DNA of 64,000 nt from JAFAYN01 sp963733105 (GCA_963733105.1 CAVTCB010000024.1:1-64000), one strand, 5' to 3'. Counted from the first letter of the stretch, positions 55,959-64,000 are shown. The notes: generated from the letters alone by a model not told the origin. Translations and numbers: made by a program.

Positions 55959-56180
55959 ATGGCGTGGCGATTCGGCAAGGGCGAGCTGATCATGGAGAGC
56001 CCCCGCCTTCGGTTCTGGGAAAACCGGCTCAATCTGCTCCTCGTTGCAGCCTTCTCTGCGCCTTCCTGCTGCGCCTGCTCGATCCCGACTTGAAGCCGCT
56101 ACGAGAGGCCTTCCTGGAGAGGTCCTGCCGAGAACGGGAAAGCGGAGCCGGGAGGTCCCGACTCGCATGCACGACACCAT
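55959..56180 (+). pseudogene. transposase C-terminal fragment (left of the low-GC insert)
   Basis: MAWRFGKGELIMESPRLRFWENRLNLLLVAAF, then, after a one-base shift near 56055, LCAFLLRLLDPDLKPLREAFLERSCRERE. The WENRL-KLLL and FLLRLLDPDL pattern is that of the last 70-80 residues of a DDE-type transposase. No catalytic part is present. A related fragment lies at 57331-57410. Confidence 0.6.
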
Positions 56181-56181
56181 A

Positions 56182-56233
56182 TCGCGACACCTTGCGTTAA
56201 GTCGCGAAGTTTCGCATCTTTAAGCAATATAAT
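56182..56233 (+). promoter_or_regulatory. inverted repeat and -10 box before the low-GC gene
   Basis: TCGCGAC (56182-56188) and GTCGCGA (56201-56207) flank 12 bases. A perfect TATAAT follows at 56228-56233, 67 bases before the ATG. No good -35 box is present, so an activator site or a mobile-element end are both possible. Confidence 0.4.
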
Positions 56234-56300
56234 ATGTTATGCACTCCGCGCGGGATCATGCTCCTCTGCGGCATCCCTCCTAATCTTCAAGCGAGTACGC

Positions 56301-57188
56301 ATGCCCTCCCATCCGGTCAGCAGTGACGTAAAGCAGCGGCTGGACGTCAGCAACGCGGTCATTCAGCGGGTCGGTAAACTTCTTATCATGGGACAGGCGA
56401 ACCAAGTGAACGGGAATGGTCAGAATCCCCATGATCATTGGCATGCGCAAACCCATAATGCCGCGATACAGGACGCGTATTCGGCGGTCAGTGAAGGATG
56501 GCACCGGCTGGCGGTGCACAAACCGACGTGGCTCAATCCCCAAAAGACCACGGAACTGGACATGACGCGCGACATCAGCGCGGGCCATACCAACTTAACC
56601 CGCCCGCAGCGGGTCGCGGGTATCGCTCTGCACTTCCGTGTAGGGAACTGCCAGGAGTTCGCGAGCGTCACGTATCTGCTGCTACGGGAGAACCTCTGCG
56701 GTCAGGATGCGGTCCACTACGTAAACGGCCGAGGTCCTCATTGGTACTGCCTGGTTACCGACGCCAACTGCCAGATAAACGTACAACAAGACGTTCCCGA
56801 TGATGCGGTCGTGGTAGACCCGTGGATCGCGAGTCCCCAGCCGGAAGCCCTGCTCTGGCGCCATTCCGTCCACAAAGTCAGTTTCCAGGTCCAATACAGC
56901 CAGTCCAAATGCGGAACAAAGTGGAGCAGGAACACGACTATGCTGGATCTTGGAAAGGTGCAAGCGGCCATGAAAAAATATGAGAATCACGTGGACTACC
57001 TCTACCAACGGAACAAAGGCAAGTACCCGCCGGATCGTTCGTGGGCGCATTCGGAGATGGTAGACCGCGTTGGACCTGCCTCACACCTTTGGGACGAGCG
57101 GGTGCTGTGGAATGGGGTGAGGTATGACTACATCGAGCAGAACAATTTCGTGAACCAGAACAACTCCGCCATGGAGATCGAACACTGA
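56301..57188 (+). CDS. putative papain/transglutaminase-like cysteine enzyme, foreign origin
   Basis: 295 residues. GC and codon use are clearly lower and less biased than in neighbouring genes. No signal peptide or membrane segment. A candidate Cys-His-Asp triad runs in the order of transglutaminase/papain-like folds: RVGNCQEFASVTYLLLRE (Cys), GPHWYCLVTDANC (His), DAVVVDPWIAS (Asp). This layout is shared by some bacterial effector deamidases and peptidases, but I cannot name a family. Possible roles are effector, toxin or processing enzyme. No immunity gene is evident. It lies between two transposase fragments, so it was probably acquired by transfer. Confidence 0.55.
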   Translation: MPSHPVSSDVKQRLDVSNAVIQRVGKLLIMGQANQVNGNGQNPHDHWHAQTHNAAIQDAYSAVSEGWHRLAVHKPTWLNPQKTTELDMTRDISAGHTNLTRPQRVAGIALHFRVGNCQEFASVTYLLLRENLCGQDAVHYVNGRGPHWYCLVTDANCQINVQQDVPDDAVVVDPWIASPQPEALLWRHSVHKVSFQVQYSQSKCGTKWSRNTTMLDLGKVQAAMKKYENHVDYLYQRNKGKYPPDRSWAHSEMVDRVGPASHLWDERVLWNGVRYDYIEQNNFVNQNNSAMEIEH

Positions 57189-57273
57189 TTAGGACAGCTT
57201 TACCATAAACGTCTCGTAGCCATCGGGTCGATCTGGTGCAACCGCAGTGACCCGGGCTTACAGCAACATGAGT

Positions 57274-57293
57274 CATCCCGAATTTTAGGGATG
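57274..57293. other. small hairpin at the right edge of the low-GC segment
   Basis: CATCCC and GGGATG flank GAATTTTA, 85 bases after the stop of the low-GC gene. It could be its terminator or a transposon end. Confidence 0.35.
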
Positions 57294-57330
57294 GCGCGTG
57301 AGATGAAGCAGCAACCTTCGATGGGCCACG

Positions 57331-57410
57331 TTCATCGGAGGGCGACTGTGGTTCTGGGACAGCCGTCTCAAGCTGCTCCTCACGGTGAGTCTCGCCTACG
57401 CCTCTTCCGA
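57331..57410 (+). pseudogene. transposase C-terminal fragment (right of the low-GC insert)
   Basis: FIGGRLWFWDSRLKLLLTVSLAYA matches the FWENRL-LLL pattern of the fragment at 55959, in the same orientation. It stops after about 25 residues and runs into intergenic repeat sequence. Confidence 0.5.
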
Positions 57411-57483
57411 CTTCGTGCCGTCGTTGCAGCGGACCTTAGTCGCCCGGGGCGGGTCTCCGCCGTTGCAGGCCGTCCCCTGGCCT
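57411..57483. other. repeat-derived intergenic sequence
   Basis: It contains GACTTCGTGCCGTCGTTGCAGC, the inverted form of the 17682-17720 repeat. GGGCGGGTCTCCGCC and GTTGCAGGCCGTCCCCTGG follow and recall pieces of the other repeat families. It looks like a nest of worn repeats. Confidence 0.45.
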
Positions 57484-58083
57484 TCAGGGCCTTCGGCTCG
57501 GCGGGGCGAGCGTGTTCCGGATGCGGGTCAGCTCCTCGCGAAGCTCGCGGATGGTCTCGTCGCGCTCGCGGATCTCGCCGCGCAGCCGCTCCACCTCCGC
57601 CTGCGAGCCCTCCGCCGTCACCGTGCGCGTGGGGCCGGGGACCGTCACCGTCCGCACCGACTGGTCGCCCTGGAGGGAGGCGATCCGCTCCGCGGGGGCG
57701 AGGTTGAGCTGCTCCGCCAGGCTCAGCAGCGTCTGCGCCTCGGGCTTGCGATAGAGGTCCTTCCCGTTGCGGCCGGAATCGGGAGAGGCCAGGTAGCGGC
57801 GCAGGTAGTCCGACGCTCCGCGGGAGGTGAAGCCCGGGTTGCGCGGGTCGATCCGGATGGCCCCCAGGAAGAAGACCGCTTCCCGGCCCTCCACCGTCCC
57901 CACGTGTTCCGTGGCGAGACGGCTGAAGGCGGAGTCCGCCGTGCGGAAGCTCCCGGCCAGGAGCGCCCTCTGCGCCTGCGTCCACAGACCGTCCCGGTCC
58001 CCTCCCGATCCCCGGGCAAGGGAGGCGCAGGCGGGAAGGAAGAGCGCGAAGGAAAGAACGGCGAGCGCGTGGAACCGTTTCAT
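57484..58083 (-). CDS. lipoprotein encoded downstream of a histidine kinase
   Basis: 199 residues from ATG 58081-58083. The signal peptide ends in FLPACAS, a lipobox. The mature region is helical and TPR-like (GLWTQAQRALLAGSFRTADSAFSRLATEHVGTVEGREAVFFLGAI), and a C-terminal coiled coil (AEVERLRGEIRERDETIRELREELTRIRNTL) follows. Starts 25 bases after the kinase gene on the same strand, so it is in one operon with mazG and the kinase. It may modulate the kinase from the periplasm or outer membrane (inference). Confidence 0.65.
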   Translation of the reverse strand: MKRFHALAVLSFALFLPACASLARGSGGDRDGLWTQAQRALLAGSFRTADSAFSRLATEHVGTVEGREAVFFLGAIRIDPRNPGFTSRGASDYLRRYLASPDSGRNGKDLYRKPEAQTLLSLAEQLNLAPAERIASLQGDQSVRTVTVPGPTRTVTAEGSQAEVERLRGEIRERDETIRELREELTRIRNTLAPPSRRP

Positions 58084-58108
58084 CTCGACGTCAGCCTGGA
58101 AAGGCCGG

Positions 58109-59590
58109 TCAGGCGGGCTGCGAGACCGGCGGGCGCGTGGGGAGCAACACCCGGAAGGTCGTTCCCCGGCCCGGCTGGCTCTCTGCACCGATCGTGCCCC
58201 CGTGGGCCTCCACGATCTCCCGCGCGATCGCCAGCCCCAGTCCCGACCCCACCGAGCGGGGCTGCGCCTCGTTCTCCACCTGGAAGAACTTCTCGAAGAT
58301 CTTGGGGAGCTTGTCCGGGGGGATGCCGATCCCCGTGTCGCGCACCTCGATCTCCACCCCGTCCTTCGCGGCGCACGCCACCAGCCGGATGCGCCCCCCC
58401 TTCTGCGTGAACTTGAAGGCGTTGGAGAGCAGGTTCCCCAGCACCTCGTTCAGCCGGTCCGGGTCGCCCGTCAGCGTGGCCGGGAGGTCCTCGTCCGTCT
58501 CCAGCGCGAAATCGATCTCGCTCTGGAAGGCCAGCGCGTCGAAGCCGTGCGCCAGGTCCGACAGGAAGTAGCGGAGAGGGATCTCCCGCAGCTCCAGCCG
58601 CCCGCCCCCCGCCTCGAAGCGCGACACGTCCAGCAGGCGCTGCACCAGGCGGGTGAGGCGCTCCGTCTGGTCCGAGATGGAGGAGAGCGTCTTCCGCTGC
58701 GTGTCGGTGACGTCCCCGTAGATCCCGTCCAGGAGGAGCGAGACGTACCCGCGGATCACGCTGAGCGGCGTCTTGATCTCGTGCGAGGCCACCGAGACGA
58801 ACTCCGCCTTGAGCCGGTCCAGCTCCGTGAGCTGCCGCGTCATGGAGCCGAAGGAGCGCGCCAGGTCCCCCAGCTCGTCCTGGCGGCTCGGGCTCACCCG
58901 CACCTTCGGGTCGAAGTCGCCCTCCGCCACCACCGCCATTCCCCGGCGCAGCTCGTGGATGGGCCGGAGGAGCGTGCGCGTCAGCCAGGCGCCGATGATC
59001 ACCGTGAGCGCGAGCGCCGCCGCCAGCGCCAGCCCCGTGGTGGCCGCGGCCTGCTGGGCCACCTCCTGCGCGCGCTGCACCTGCTCCGCCCCGCCCTGGT
59101 TGATCGCCGCGCCGATCGGGTTCAGGGCCGCGTTCATCCGGGCGAAGCCGGGGTCCAGCACCGTGGCGCGGGACTCGTCCGCCTCCTCGATCCGCCCCGC
59201 CGCCACGTGGGCGTGCACCTCCCGCACCGCCGCCGACAGGTCGGTCCAGGCACGCTGCGCCGGGGCCGCCGCGCCGCCGTACCCCGCCCGCCGCAGGTGG
59301 TCCAGGTGCCCTGCCACGCTGTCCATCCCGACCTCCGCGTTCCGGCGCGCCTCCACCGCCGCGTCCGGCGCCACGCGGATCAGCGACAGGTAGGTCCGCT
59401 CGGCGAACTCCACGTCGCCCAGCGCCGACTGGAGCCGCCCCAGCTCCAGCGACCCGATGGCGTCCCGCGTCCGCAGGCCGCGCGCGATGCTCTGCAGCTC
59501 GCCCAGCTTGGTGGCGCCGTAGACCGCGGGCGCCACCAGGATGCAGGTGATGGCGAGCAGGGTGAGGACGATCCGGAGCCTCAGCCTCAC
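58109..59590 (-). CDS. transmembrane sensor histidine kinase with HAMP domain
   Basis: 493 residues. TM1 (IVLTLLAITCILVAPAVYG), a periplasmic four-helix-bundle-like domain (about 28-185), TM2 (TTGLALAAALALTVIIGAW), HAMP (TRTLLRPIHELRRGMAVVAEGDFD), HisKA (AEFVSVASHEIKTPLSVIRGYVS) and HATPase (LLSNAFKFTQKG, RDTGIGIPPDKL, GSGLGLAIA). No response regulator gene is next to it. The ATG overlaps the mazG stop. Confidence 0.93.
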   Translation of the reverse strand: MRLRLRIVLTLLAITCILVAPAVYGATKLGELQSIARGLRTRDAIGSLELGRLQSALGDVEFAERTYLSLIRVAPDAAVEARRNAEVGMDSVAGHLDHLRRAGYGGAAAPAQRAWTDLSAAVREVHAHVAAGRIEEADESRATVLDPGFARMNAALNPIGAAINQGGAEQVQRAQEVAQQAAATTGLALAAALALTVIIGAWLTRTLLRPIHELRRGMAVVAEGDFDPKVRVSPSRQDELGDLARSFGSMTRQLTELDRLKAEFVSVASHEIKTPLSVIRGYVSLLLDGIYGDVTDTQRKTLSSISDQTERLTRLVQRLLDVSRFEAGGGRLELREIPLRYFLSDLAHGFDALAFQSEIDFALETDEDLPATLTGDPDRLNEVLGNLLSNAFKFTQKGGRIRLVACAAKDGVEIEVRDTGIGIPPDKLPKIFEKFFQVENEAQPRSVGSGLGLAIAREIVEAHGGTIGAESQPGRGTTFRVLLPTRPPVSQPA

Positions 59591-60402
59591 GCGGCACCCC
59601 CGTCCGCCCGCTCGCGGCGCTTGACCTCGTCCCAGAGCACGTCGAGCTCCTCCAGCGTCGCTTCCCCCATCACCAGCCCGCGTCCGCGGGCCAGCTCCTC
59701 CACTCCCGCGAAGCGGCGCGCGAACTTGGCGTTCGCGCGCGACAGCGCCGTGGAGGGGTGCACCCCCGCCAGCCGCGACAGGTTCACCACCGCGAAGAAC
59801 AGGTCACCCATCTCCTCCTCCAGCTTCCCCGCGTCCCCCGCCGCCATCTCCACGCCCACCTCCTCCACCTCCTCGCGCACCTTGGCGAAGGCGCCCGACG
59901 CGTCGGCCCAGTCGAACCCCACCCCCGCCACCCGCTCCTGGATGCGGAAGGCGCGCAGGAGCGGGTCCATCCCGCCCGACAGCCCGTCCAGCACCCCGGG
60001 CTCCCCCGCGGGGCCGCGGCGCTCCCTCGCCTTGAGCGCATCCCACGGCTCCGCCTCCCCCAAGCCGTACAGGTGGGGATGGCGTCGGCGCATCTTTTGC
60101 TCCAGGCCGCGCACGACTTCTTCCCGGCCGAACGCCCCCCGCTCCTCCGCGAGCGCCACCTGGAAGGCGACGTTGAAGAGGAGGTCTCCCAGCTCCTCGC
60201 GGAGCGCGTCCTCGTCCCCCGCGGCGACGGCCTCCGCCGTCTCGTGGGCCTCCTCCACCAGCCCGGGGGCCAGCGACGCGGCGGTCTGCGCCGCGTCCCA
60301 CGGACAGCGGGCGCGGAGGAACCCGACCAGCGCCATCGCGCGGTCGAGGACGCCTCCGGACGGGGCGAGGGGGGGCGGGTTTTCGGCTTGCGAGCGTTCC
60401 AC
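59587..60402 (-). CDS. mazG: nucleoside triphosphate pyrophosphohydrolase MazG
   Basis: 271 residues with two all-alpha MazG domains. The first has CPWDAAQTAASLAPGLVEEAHETAEAV and EELGDLLFNV, the second VREEVEEVGVEMAAGD and EEEMGDLFFAVVNLSR; these are the ExxE and ExxD metal sites. The link segment HPHLYGLGEAEPWDALKARE is typical. It hydrolyses non-canonical or excess NTPs to NMP and PPi. Divergent from alr. Confidence 0.95.
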   Translation of the reverse strand: MERSQAENPPPLAPSGGVLDRAMALVGFLRARCPWDAAQTAASLAPGLVEEAHETAEAVAAGDEDALREELGDLLFNVAFQVALAEERGAFGREEVVRGLEQKMRRRHPHLYGLGEAEPWDALKARERRGPAGEPGVLDGLSGGMDPLLRAFRIQERVAGVGFDWADASGAFAKVREEVEEVGVEMAAGDAGKLEEEMGDLFFAVVNLSRLAGVHPSTALSRANAKFARRFAGVEELARGRGLVMGEATLEELDVLWDEVKRRERADGGAA

Positions 60403-60416
60403 GGTCGGCCTATACT
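60388..60416 (+). promoter_or_regulatory. sigma-70-type promoter for alr
   Basis: TTGCGA (60388-60393) and TATACT (60411-60416) are exactly 17 bases apart. The alr GTG begins 9 bases after the -10 box, so the message would be leaderless or nearly so. Confidence 0.65.
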
Positions 60417-60425
60417 ACTCGGCTT

Positions 60426-61616
60426 GTGTCCAGCCCGTCAACCGCCCTCCGGTCCCGCGCCTGGGTCGAAGTAGACCTGGCCGCCCTCCGCGCCAACCTC
60501 CGCCGCGTGCGCGAAGCCGCGCCCCCCGGGACCGGAATGGTCCCCATGGTCAAGGCGGACGCCTACGGGACCGGGCTGCGGGACGCCGCGGCGGCGCTGG
60601 CGCGGGAGCGGCCGTGGGCCTTCGGCGTGGCCGCCGTCGCCGAGGGGGAGGCGCTGCGGGACGCGGGGTGGGAGGGGCGGGTCGTGGTGTTCGCGCCGGC
60701 GCCCCCGGGGGAGTACGGGCGCGCCGCCCGCGCCGGCCTCGCCCTCTGCTTCTCGGAGGTGGAAGCGGTGGAGCGCTGGGCGCAGGAGGCGGAAGGGGCG
60801 GGGCGGACCCTCCCCTTCCACCTGGAGGTGGACACCGGGATGGGGCGCGCCGGCCTCCCCTGGGACCGGGTGGGGGAGTGGGGGCCGGCGGTGGCCGGGC
60901 ACGCCGCGGGCCGGCTCCGCTGGGAGGGGACCTTCACCCACTTCCACTCGGCCGACGAGCCCGACCTGGCTCCCACCGACGAGCAGTGGGAGCGGTTCCG
61001 GCAGGCCCTCGCCCTCCTTCCGCACGGCGAGGGAGCCCCCCCCCGCGTGATCCACACCTCCAACAGCGCCGCCGCCCTGCGCCGCTCCGGGTACGGGTGC
61101 GACCTGGTTCGCCCGGGGATCTTCCTGTACGGGGGCTCCGCGGGCGCGGAGGTGCTCCCCGACCCGGTGGCCTCGGTGCGCGCGCGCATCTCCCTGGTGC
61201 GGGAGGTCCCCGCCGGCACCACCGTGGGCTACGGCGCCACCTACACCGCCTCCGGGACCGAGGTGTGGGGGACGGCGGCCATCGGCTACGGCGACGGGCT
61301 GCGCCGCGCGCTGGCCCCCGCCGGGGGGGAGGCGATCGTCCGCGGAGCGCGCGTCCCGATCGTCGGAAGGATCTCCATGGACGTGACGGTGTTAAACCTG
61401 TCCCGCGTCCCGGACGTGCGCGCGGGGGAGGTGGCCACCTTCATCGGCCGGGACGGCCCGGAGGAGATCCTGCTGGACGAGGTGGCCGCGCGGTGCGGCA
61501 CCATCTCCTACGAGATCCTGACCGGGCTCACCCCCCGCCTCCCACGGGTGTACCTGGACGACTTCCCGGACACCGGGCGCGCCGCGGACCCGCGGTCCGG
61601 CGCGCGAGAACCCTAG
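60426..61616 (+). CDS. alr: alanine racemase
   Basis: 396 residues from GTG 60426. PLP-dependent fold type III: the PLP lysine is in MVPMVKADAYGTG, the catalytic Tyr in GYGATYTASG, and HLEVDTGMGRAG, HTSNSAAAL, RPGIFLYGG and IGRISMDVT-like VGRISMDVTVL are in order. It supplies D-Ala for the MurF step. No ribosome-binding site precedes it, in line with a leaderless message. Confidence 0.95.
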   Translation: MSSPSTALRSRAWVEVDLAALRANLRRVREAAPPGTGMVPMVKADAYGTGLRDAAAALARERPWAFGVAAVAEGEALRDAGWEGRVVVFAPAPPGEYGRAARAGLALCFSEVEAVERWAQEAEGAGRTLPFHLEVDTGMGRAGLPWDRVGEWGPAVAGHAAGRLRWEGTFTHFHSADEPDLAPTDEQWERFRQALALLPHGEGAPPRVIHTSNSAAALRRSGYGCDLVRPGIFLYGGSAGAEVLPDPVASVRARISLVREVPAGTTVGYGATYTASGTEVWGTAAIGYGDGLRRALAPAGGEAIVRGARVPIVGRISMDVTVLNLSRVPDVRAGEVATFIGRDGPEEILLDEVAARCGTISYEILTGLTPRLPRVYLDDFPDTGRAADPRSGAREP

Positions 61617-61629
61617 ATCGGATGGATTG

Positions 61630-62964
61630 ATGCGACGTCGTCTCAGCCTCGGGAGGTCGCTGGCGGCCGCCGTCCTGGCCTGCCTCCCGGTGGTCGCCTG
61701 CACGGACGAGCCCCCCACCGCAGCCGGGGAGGACCTCTTCCCCAACGGGGCACTCCCGCTCACCTTCGAGGTGACCGTCCCCGCCGACAGCTTCGTCCAG
61801 AACCTCGGCGCCTTCAGCGGCTACACCGGGCCGGCGGACGTCCGCTACCTGTCGGTGGCCAACCGCTTCGAGGGGGCGCTGGACGCGCACCTCCTGGCCC
61901 GCTTCACCGACTTCCCGACCACCGTCACCTTCACGCAGGGGGGGACCGCGCGGACGGACAGCGTCTTCACCTACGGGCGGGGGACGGTGGTGGCGCGCGT
62001 GGACACGCTCCAGTCCACCTCCTCGGGGCCGATGGAGCTGCAGCTCTGGGAAGTGGGGCAGGCGTTCGACCCCGCCTCCGCCACCTGGACCCTGGCCGTG
62101 GACACCACGGGCGAGCGGACCGCCTGGCGCGAGCCCGGCGGGACGCGCGGGACGCTCCTGGGGCGCGCCACCCTGCTCACCAACGCCCGGAACCCCGGCG
62201 ACTCGGTGATCTTCCAGCTCGACTCGCTCGCGGTGCAGCGGATGGCCCGCGCCGGCTCGCCGGGGCTGCTGGTCACCGCCACGGGGGCGCAGGGGTACGT
62301 GCAGTTCGCCCCCATCTCGCTCCGCACGGGGGTGCACCCGCGTAGCGCCTCCCCCGACACCCTGATCGCGGTGAACGTGGGCAACGCGTCGCTGCAGACC
62401 TTCGTCTTCAACCCCGAGCAGCCCACCGGCGCGGCCGGGGTCTTCCAGGCCGGCGGGATACGCTCCGCGCGCACCCTCTTCCGCGCCACGCTCCCCGCCA
62501 CCCTCCCCGTCTGCCGGCAGGGGACGTGCACCCGCGTCCCGCTCCGTGACCTGACGGTGAACGAGGCCTCGCTCCTGTTCCGCCCCGCGCCCGTGGCGGG
62601 CGGTTTCCGGCCCGCGGGGGCGGTACCGCTCCTGGTCCGGCGGGTGGCGGAGCCCGGGCTGGGCCGGCGTGCCCCGCTCGGCGAAGTGGCCAACGAGATC
62701 GTGGGGATCGACCCCGCCAGCCGCACCGTGATCTACGGCGGGACGCGCTACGCCTTCGGCGACACGCTGTACACCGTCCCCATCACCACCTTCGCCGCGC
62801 GGATGGCGGCGGGGGACACCAGCTCCTTCTCGCTCGCCCTGCTCAGCGACCCGGGGACCATCCTGGGCGACCCGCAGGCCATCACCTTCGGGACGGCGTG
62901 GTTCGCGCCCAACCCGCGACTCCGCATCGTCTACACGCTCCCGGAGCGGCCGTCCCTTCGATGA
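61630..62964 (+). CDS. large lipoprotein of unknown function
   Basis: 444 residues from ATG 61630. The signal peptide ends at LPVVAC, a lipobox. The mature part is beta-rich with many Thr/Asp/Ser-containing strands (FEVTVPADSFVQNLGAFSGYTG, YLSVANRFEGALDAHLLARF, LTVNEASLLFRPA, IVGIDPASRTVIYGGTRYAFGDTLY). No catalytic motif. Its stop overlaps the next start as ATGA, so the two envelope proteins are probably made and used together, perhaps in the outer membrane. Confidence 0.65.
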   Translation: MRRRLSLGRSLAAAVLACLPVVACTDEPPTAAGEDLFPNGALPLTFEVTVPADSFVQNLGAFSGYTGPADVRYLSVANRFEGALDAHLLARFTDFPTTVTFTQGGTARTDSVFTYGRGTVVARVDTLQSTSSGPMELQLWEVGQAFDPASATWTLAVDTTGERTAWREPGGTRGTLLGRATLLTNARNPGDSVIFQLDSLAVQRMARAGSPGLLVTATGAQGYVQFAPISLRTGVHPRSASPDTLIAVNVGNASLQTFVFNPEQPTGAAGVFQAGGIRSARTLFRATLPATLPVCRQGTCTRVPLRDLTVNEASLLFRPAPVAGGFRPAGAVPLLVRRVAEPGLGRRAPLGEVANEIVGIDPASRTVIYGGTRYAFGDTLYTVPITTFAARMAAGDTSSFSLALLSDPGTILGDPQAITFGTAWFAPNPRLRIVYTLPERPSLR

Positions 62965-64000
62965 GAACCCTGACCACCCTGCGCGGCGCCGCCGCGCTCG
63001 CCGCCCTCGGCGCCGCCTGCCTCGGCGGGGGCGCGCGCCCCGCGGGGGCGCAGTCGCTCCTCGCCAGCCGCGGGCTGGGATACCCCATCCAGCCGCTGGA
63101 CGCCCGCGCCCAGGGGCTGGGGGGCGTGGGGCTGGGACTCCCCGGCGGGGAGCTGTCGCTGGTGAACCCGGCCGGGATCGCCGCGCTCCCGGCGCCGGCC
63201 ATCAGCCTCACCTTCCAGCCCGACTTCTACTCCAGCCGCGCCGGCGGCACCGACAGCGACGGCACCACCGCCCGCTTCCCGCTCCTCCACGCCGCGTTCC
63301 CGCTGGGGCGCTGGACGGCGGCCTTCGCGTACGGGGCGTACCTGGACCAGACCTGGGCCGTGGAGCACGCCGACTCGCTCCGGCTCCCCGGGCGGACGCT
63401 GGCGGTGACCGACCGCTTCGCCTCGCACGGCGGGGTCACGAGGCTCCGGGCCAGCGGCGCGTACAGCTTCTCCGAGCGCCTCTCCGTGGGCGTGTCGGCG
63501 GACCTGTTCACCGGCTCCGTCCGCGACACCCTGACCCGGGTGTTCGAGCGCCCGGACACGGTGGTGACCGGGATCAGCATCCCCGTATCCTCCAGCTACG
63601 AAGCGGAGTGGGGCTACCAGGGGCTGGGGGGCTCGCTCGGGGTCCGCTGGGTCCCCACCGACGCCCTCAGCCTGGGCGCCGCCGTCTCCGGCGGGGCGAA
63701 GCTCCGCGCCCGCCCCATCGGCGACGCCGACTCGGTGGGCTCCGCCCTGGTCGGGAAGGACTACACCCTCCCCCTCACCTTCGACGTGGGGGCGAGCGGC
63801 CGGGTGACCCAGGGCGCCACCCTGGCGCTGGCCGGCCGCTGGGCGGGGTGGTCCACCGCCGACGACGAGCTGGCCGCCGTGGGCGGGGCCCGCGACTCCT
63901 GGACGGTCTCCGGGGGGGTGGAGTTCGACGCGGCGCGGCAGGACCGGCGCTCCTTCCCCCTCCGGGTCGGCGCGCGCTACTCCGCGCTCCCCTTCCGCTG
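62961..64000 (+). CDS. outer-membrane beta-barrel protein, 3'-truncated
   Basis: At least 346 residues; the frame is open to the window end. A signal peptide (LRGAAALAALGAACLGGGARPAGAQ) leads to SRGLGYPIQPLDARAQGLGGVGLGL and LVNPAGIAALPAPAISLTF, a start like that of FadL/PorV-type barrels. Alternating strands follow (WTAAFAYGAYLDQTW, LRASGAYSFSERLSVGVSADLF, GGSLGVRWVPTDALSLGAAVSGG, LTFDVGASGRVTQGATLALAGRWAGW). It may transport hydrophobic compounds or be a structural porin. Translationally coupled to the upstream lipoprotein. Confidence 0.75.
   Translation, partial: MRTLTTLRGAAALAALGAACLGGGARPAGAQSLLASRGLGYPIQPLDARAQGLGGVGLGLPGGELSLVNPAGIAALPAPAISLTFQPDFYSSRAGGTDSDGTTARFPLLHAAFPLGRWTAAFAYGAYLDQTWAVEHADSLRLPGRTLAVTDRFASHGGVTRLRASGAYSFSERLSVGVSADLFTGSVRDTLTRVFERPDTVVTGISIPVSSSYEAEWGYQGLGGSLGVRWVPTDALSLGAAVSGGAKLRARPIGDADSVGSALVGKDYTLPLTFDVGASGRVTQGATLALAGRWAGWSTADDELAAVGGARDSWTVSGGVEFDAARQDRRSFPLRVGARYSALPFR

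Noticed and set aside
55866..57410. A complete insertion sequence or prophage
   Set aside because: Only C-terminal transposase tails remain; no catalytic domain, matching terminal repeats or phage structural genes are visible.

Overview
The window looks like a metagenomic long-read contig made of two unrelated pieces. Bases 1 to about 6.81 kb carry genes that look actinobacterial (Thermoleophilia/Solirubrobacter-like): an SDR oxidoreductase, a secreted HExxH protein with a C-terminal Ig-like domain, a 5'-3' exonuclease, an FMN alpha-hydroxy-acid oxidase, a GNAT acetyltransferase and the C-terminal half of a RecQ helicase. Nearly all of them are broken by one-base indels. At about 6.81 kb a minus-strand recQ stops in the middle of helicase motif VI, and a plus-strand nuoL begins in the middle of its membrane domain. 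I read this as a chimeric join. The taxon assignments rest on protein style only.

From 6.8 kb to the end the content fits one very GC-rich, Gram-negative-type bacterium of the Longimicrobium/Gemmatimonadota kind: lipoproteins, an outer-membrane beta-barrel, a complete division and cell-wall cluster with meso-DAP-type MurE, many GTG/TTG starts, and 4-base ATGA/GTGA overlaps between genes. Layout: 6.8-11.2 kb nuoL-nuoM-nuoN (complex I); 11.3-12.8 kb a hydrolase and a lipoprotein; 12.8-14.8 kb etfB-etfA; 14.9-17.1 kb a membrane protein, a lipoprotein and an HD-GYP response regulator; 17.3-20.1 kb DUF4186, a zinc alcohol dehydrogenase and small proteins; 20.1-22.5 kb a lower-GC segment with a TPR protein facing a repeat-containing lipoprotein; 22.7-30.9 kb a stressosome-like module; 31.4-32.6 kb a small membrane protein and a lipid kinase; 32.7-49.2 kb the dcw cluster mraZ-rsmH-ftsL-ftsI-murE-murF-mraY-murD-ftsW-murG-murC-ftsQ-ftsA-ftsZ; 49.2-52.3 kb an M23 peptidase, hisA and ftsY; 52.4-55.8 kb two tandem MNT/HEPN toxin-antitoxin pairs and recG; 55.9-57.4 kb a low-GC foreign gene between two transposase fragments; 57.5-64 kb a lipoprotein, a histidine kinase, mazG, alr and two envelope proteins.

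The most unusual system is the stressosome module. It has RsbR, RsbS and RsbT, then an RsbT-RsbX-like fusion, an RsbT-like domain fused to a histidine kinase, and a receiver-PAS-histidine kinase. An upstream PAS histidine kinase carries an RsbRD_N-like domain at its C-terminus. No sigma factor or anti-sigma pair lies nearby, so partner switching may feed a phosphorelay. A second unusual item is an intergenic element of about 157 bases made of three hairpins. Each keeps a GAGCC / GTCTC frame with the same C-T mismatch, while the distal stems differ and still pair. Two good copies and one decayed copy are present, each just after a stop codon. Other repeats (GGGGACAGGGAACAGGG-type and C-run/G-run hairpins) are scattered between genes, and one forms the coding tail of murF.

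About ten genes in the second part also need one single-base correction to read through (nuoL, two histidine kinases, murE, ftsA, ftsZ, the M23 peptidase, hisA, recG). I take these as sequencing errors. No rRNA, tRNA or CRISPR array was seen.
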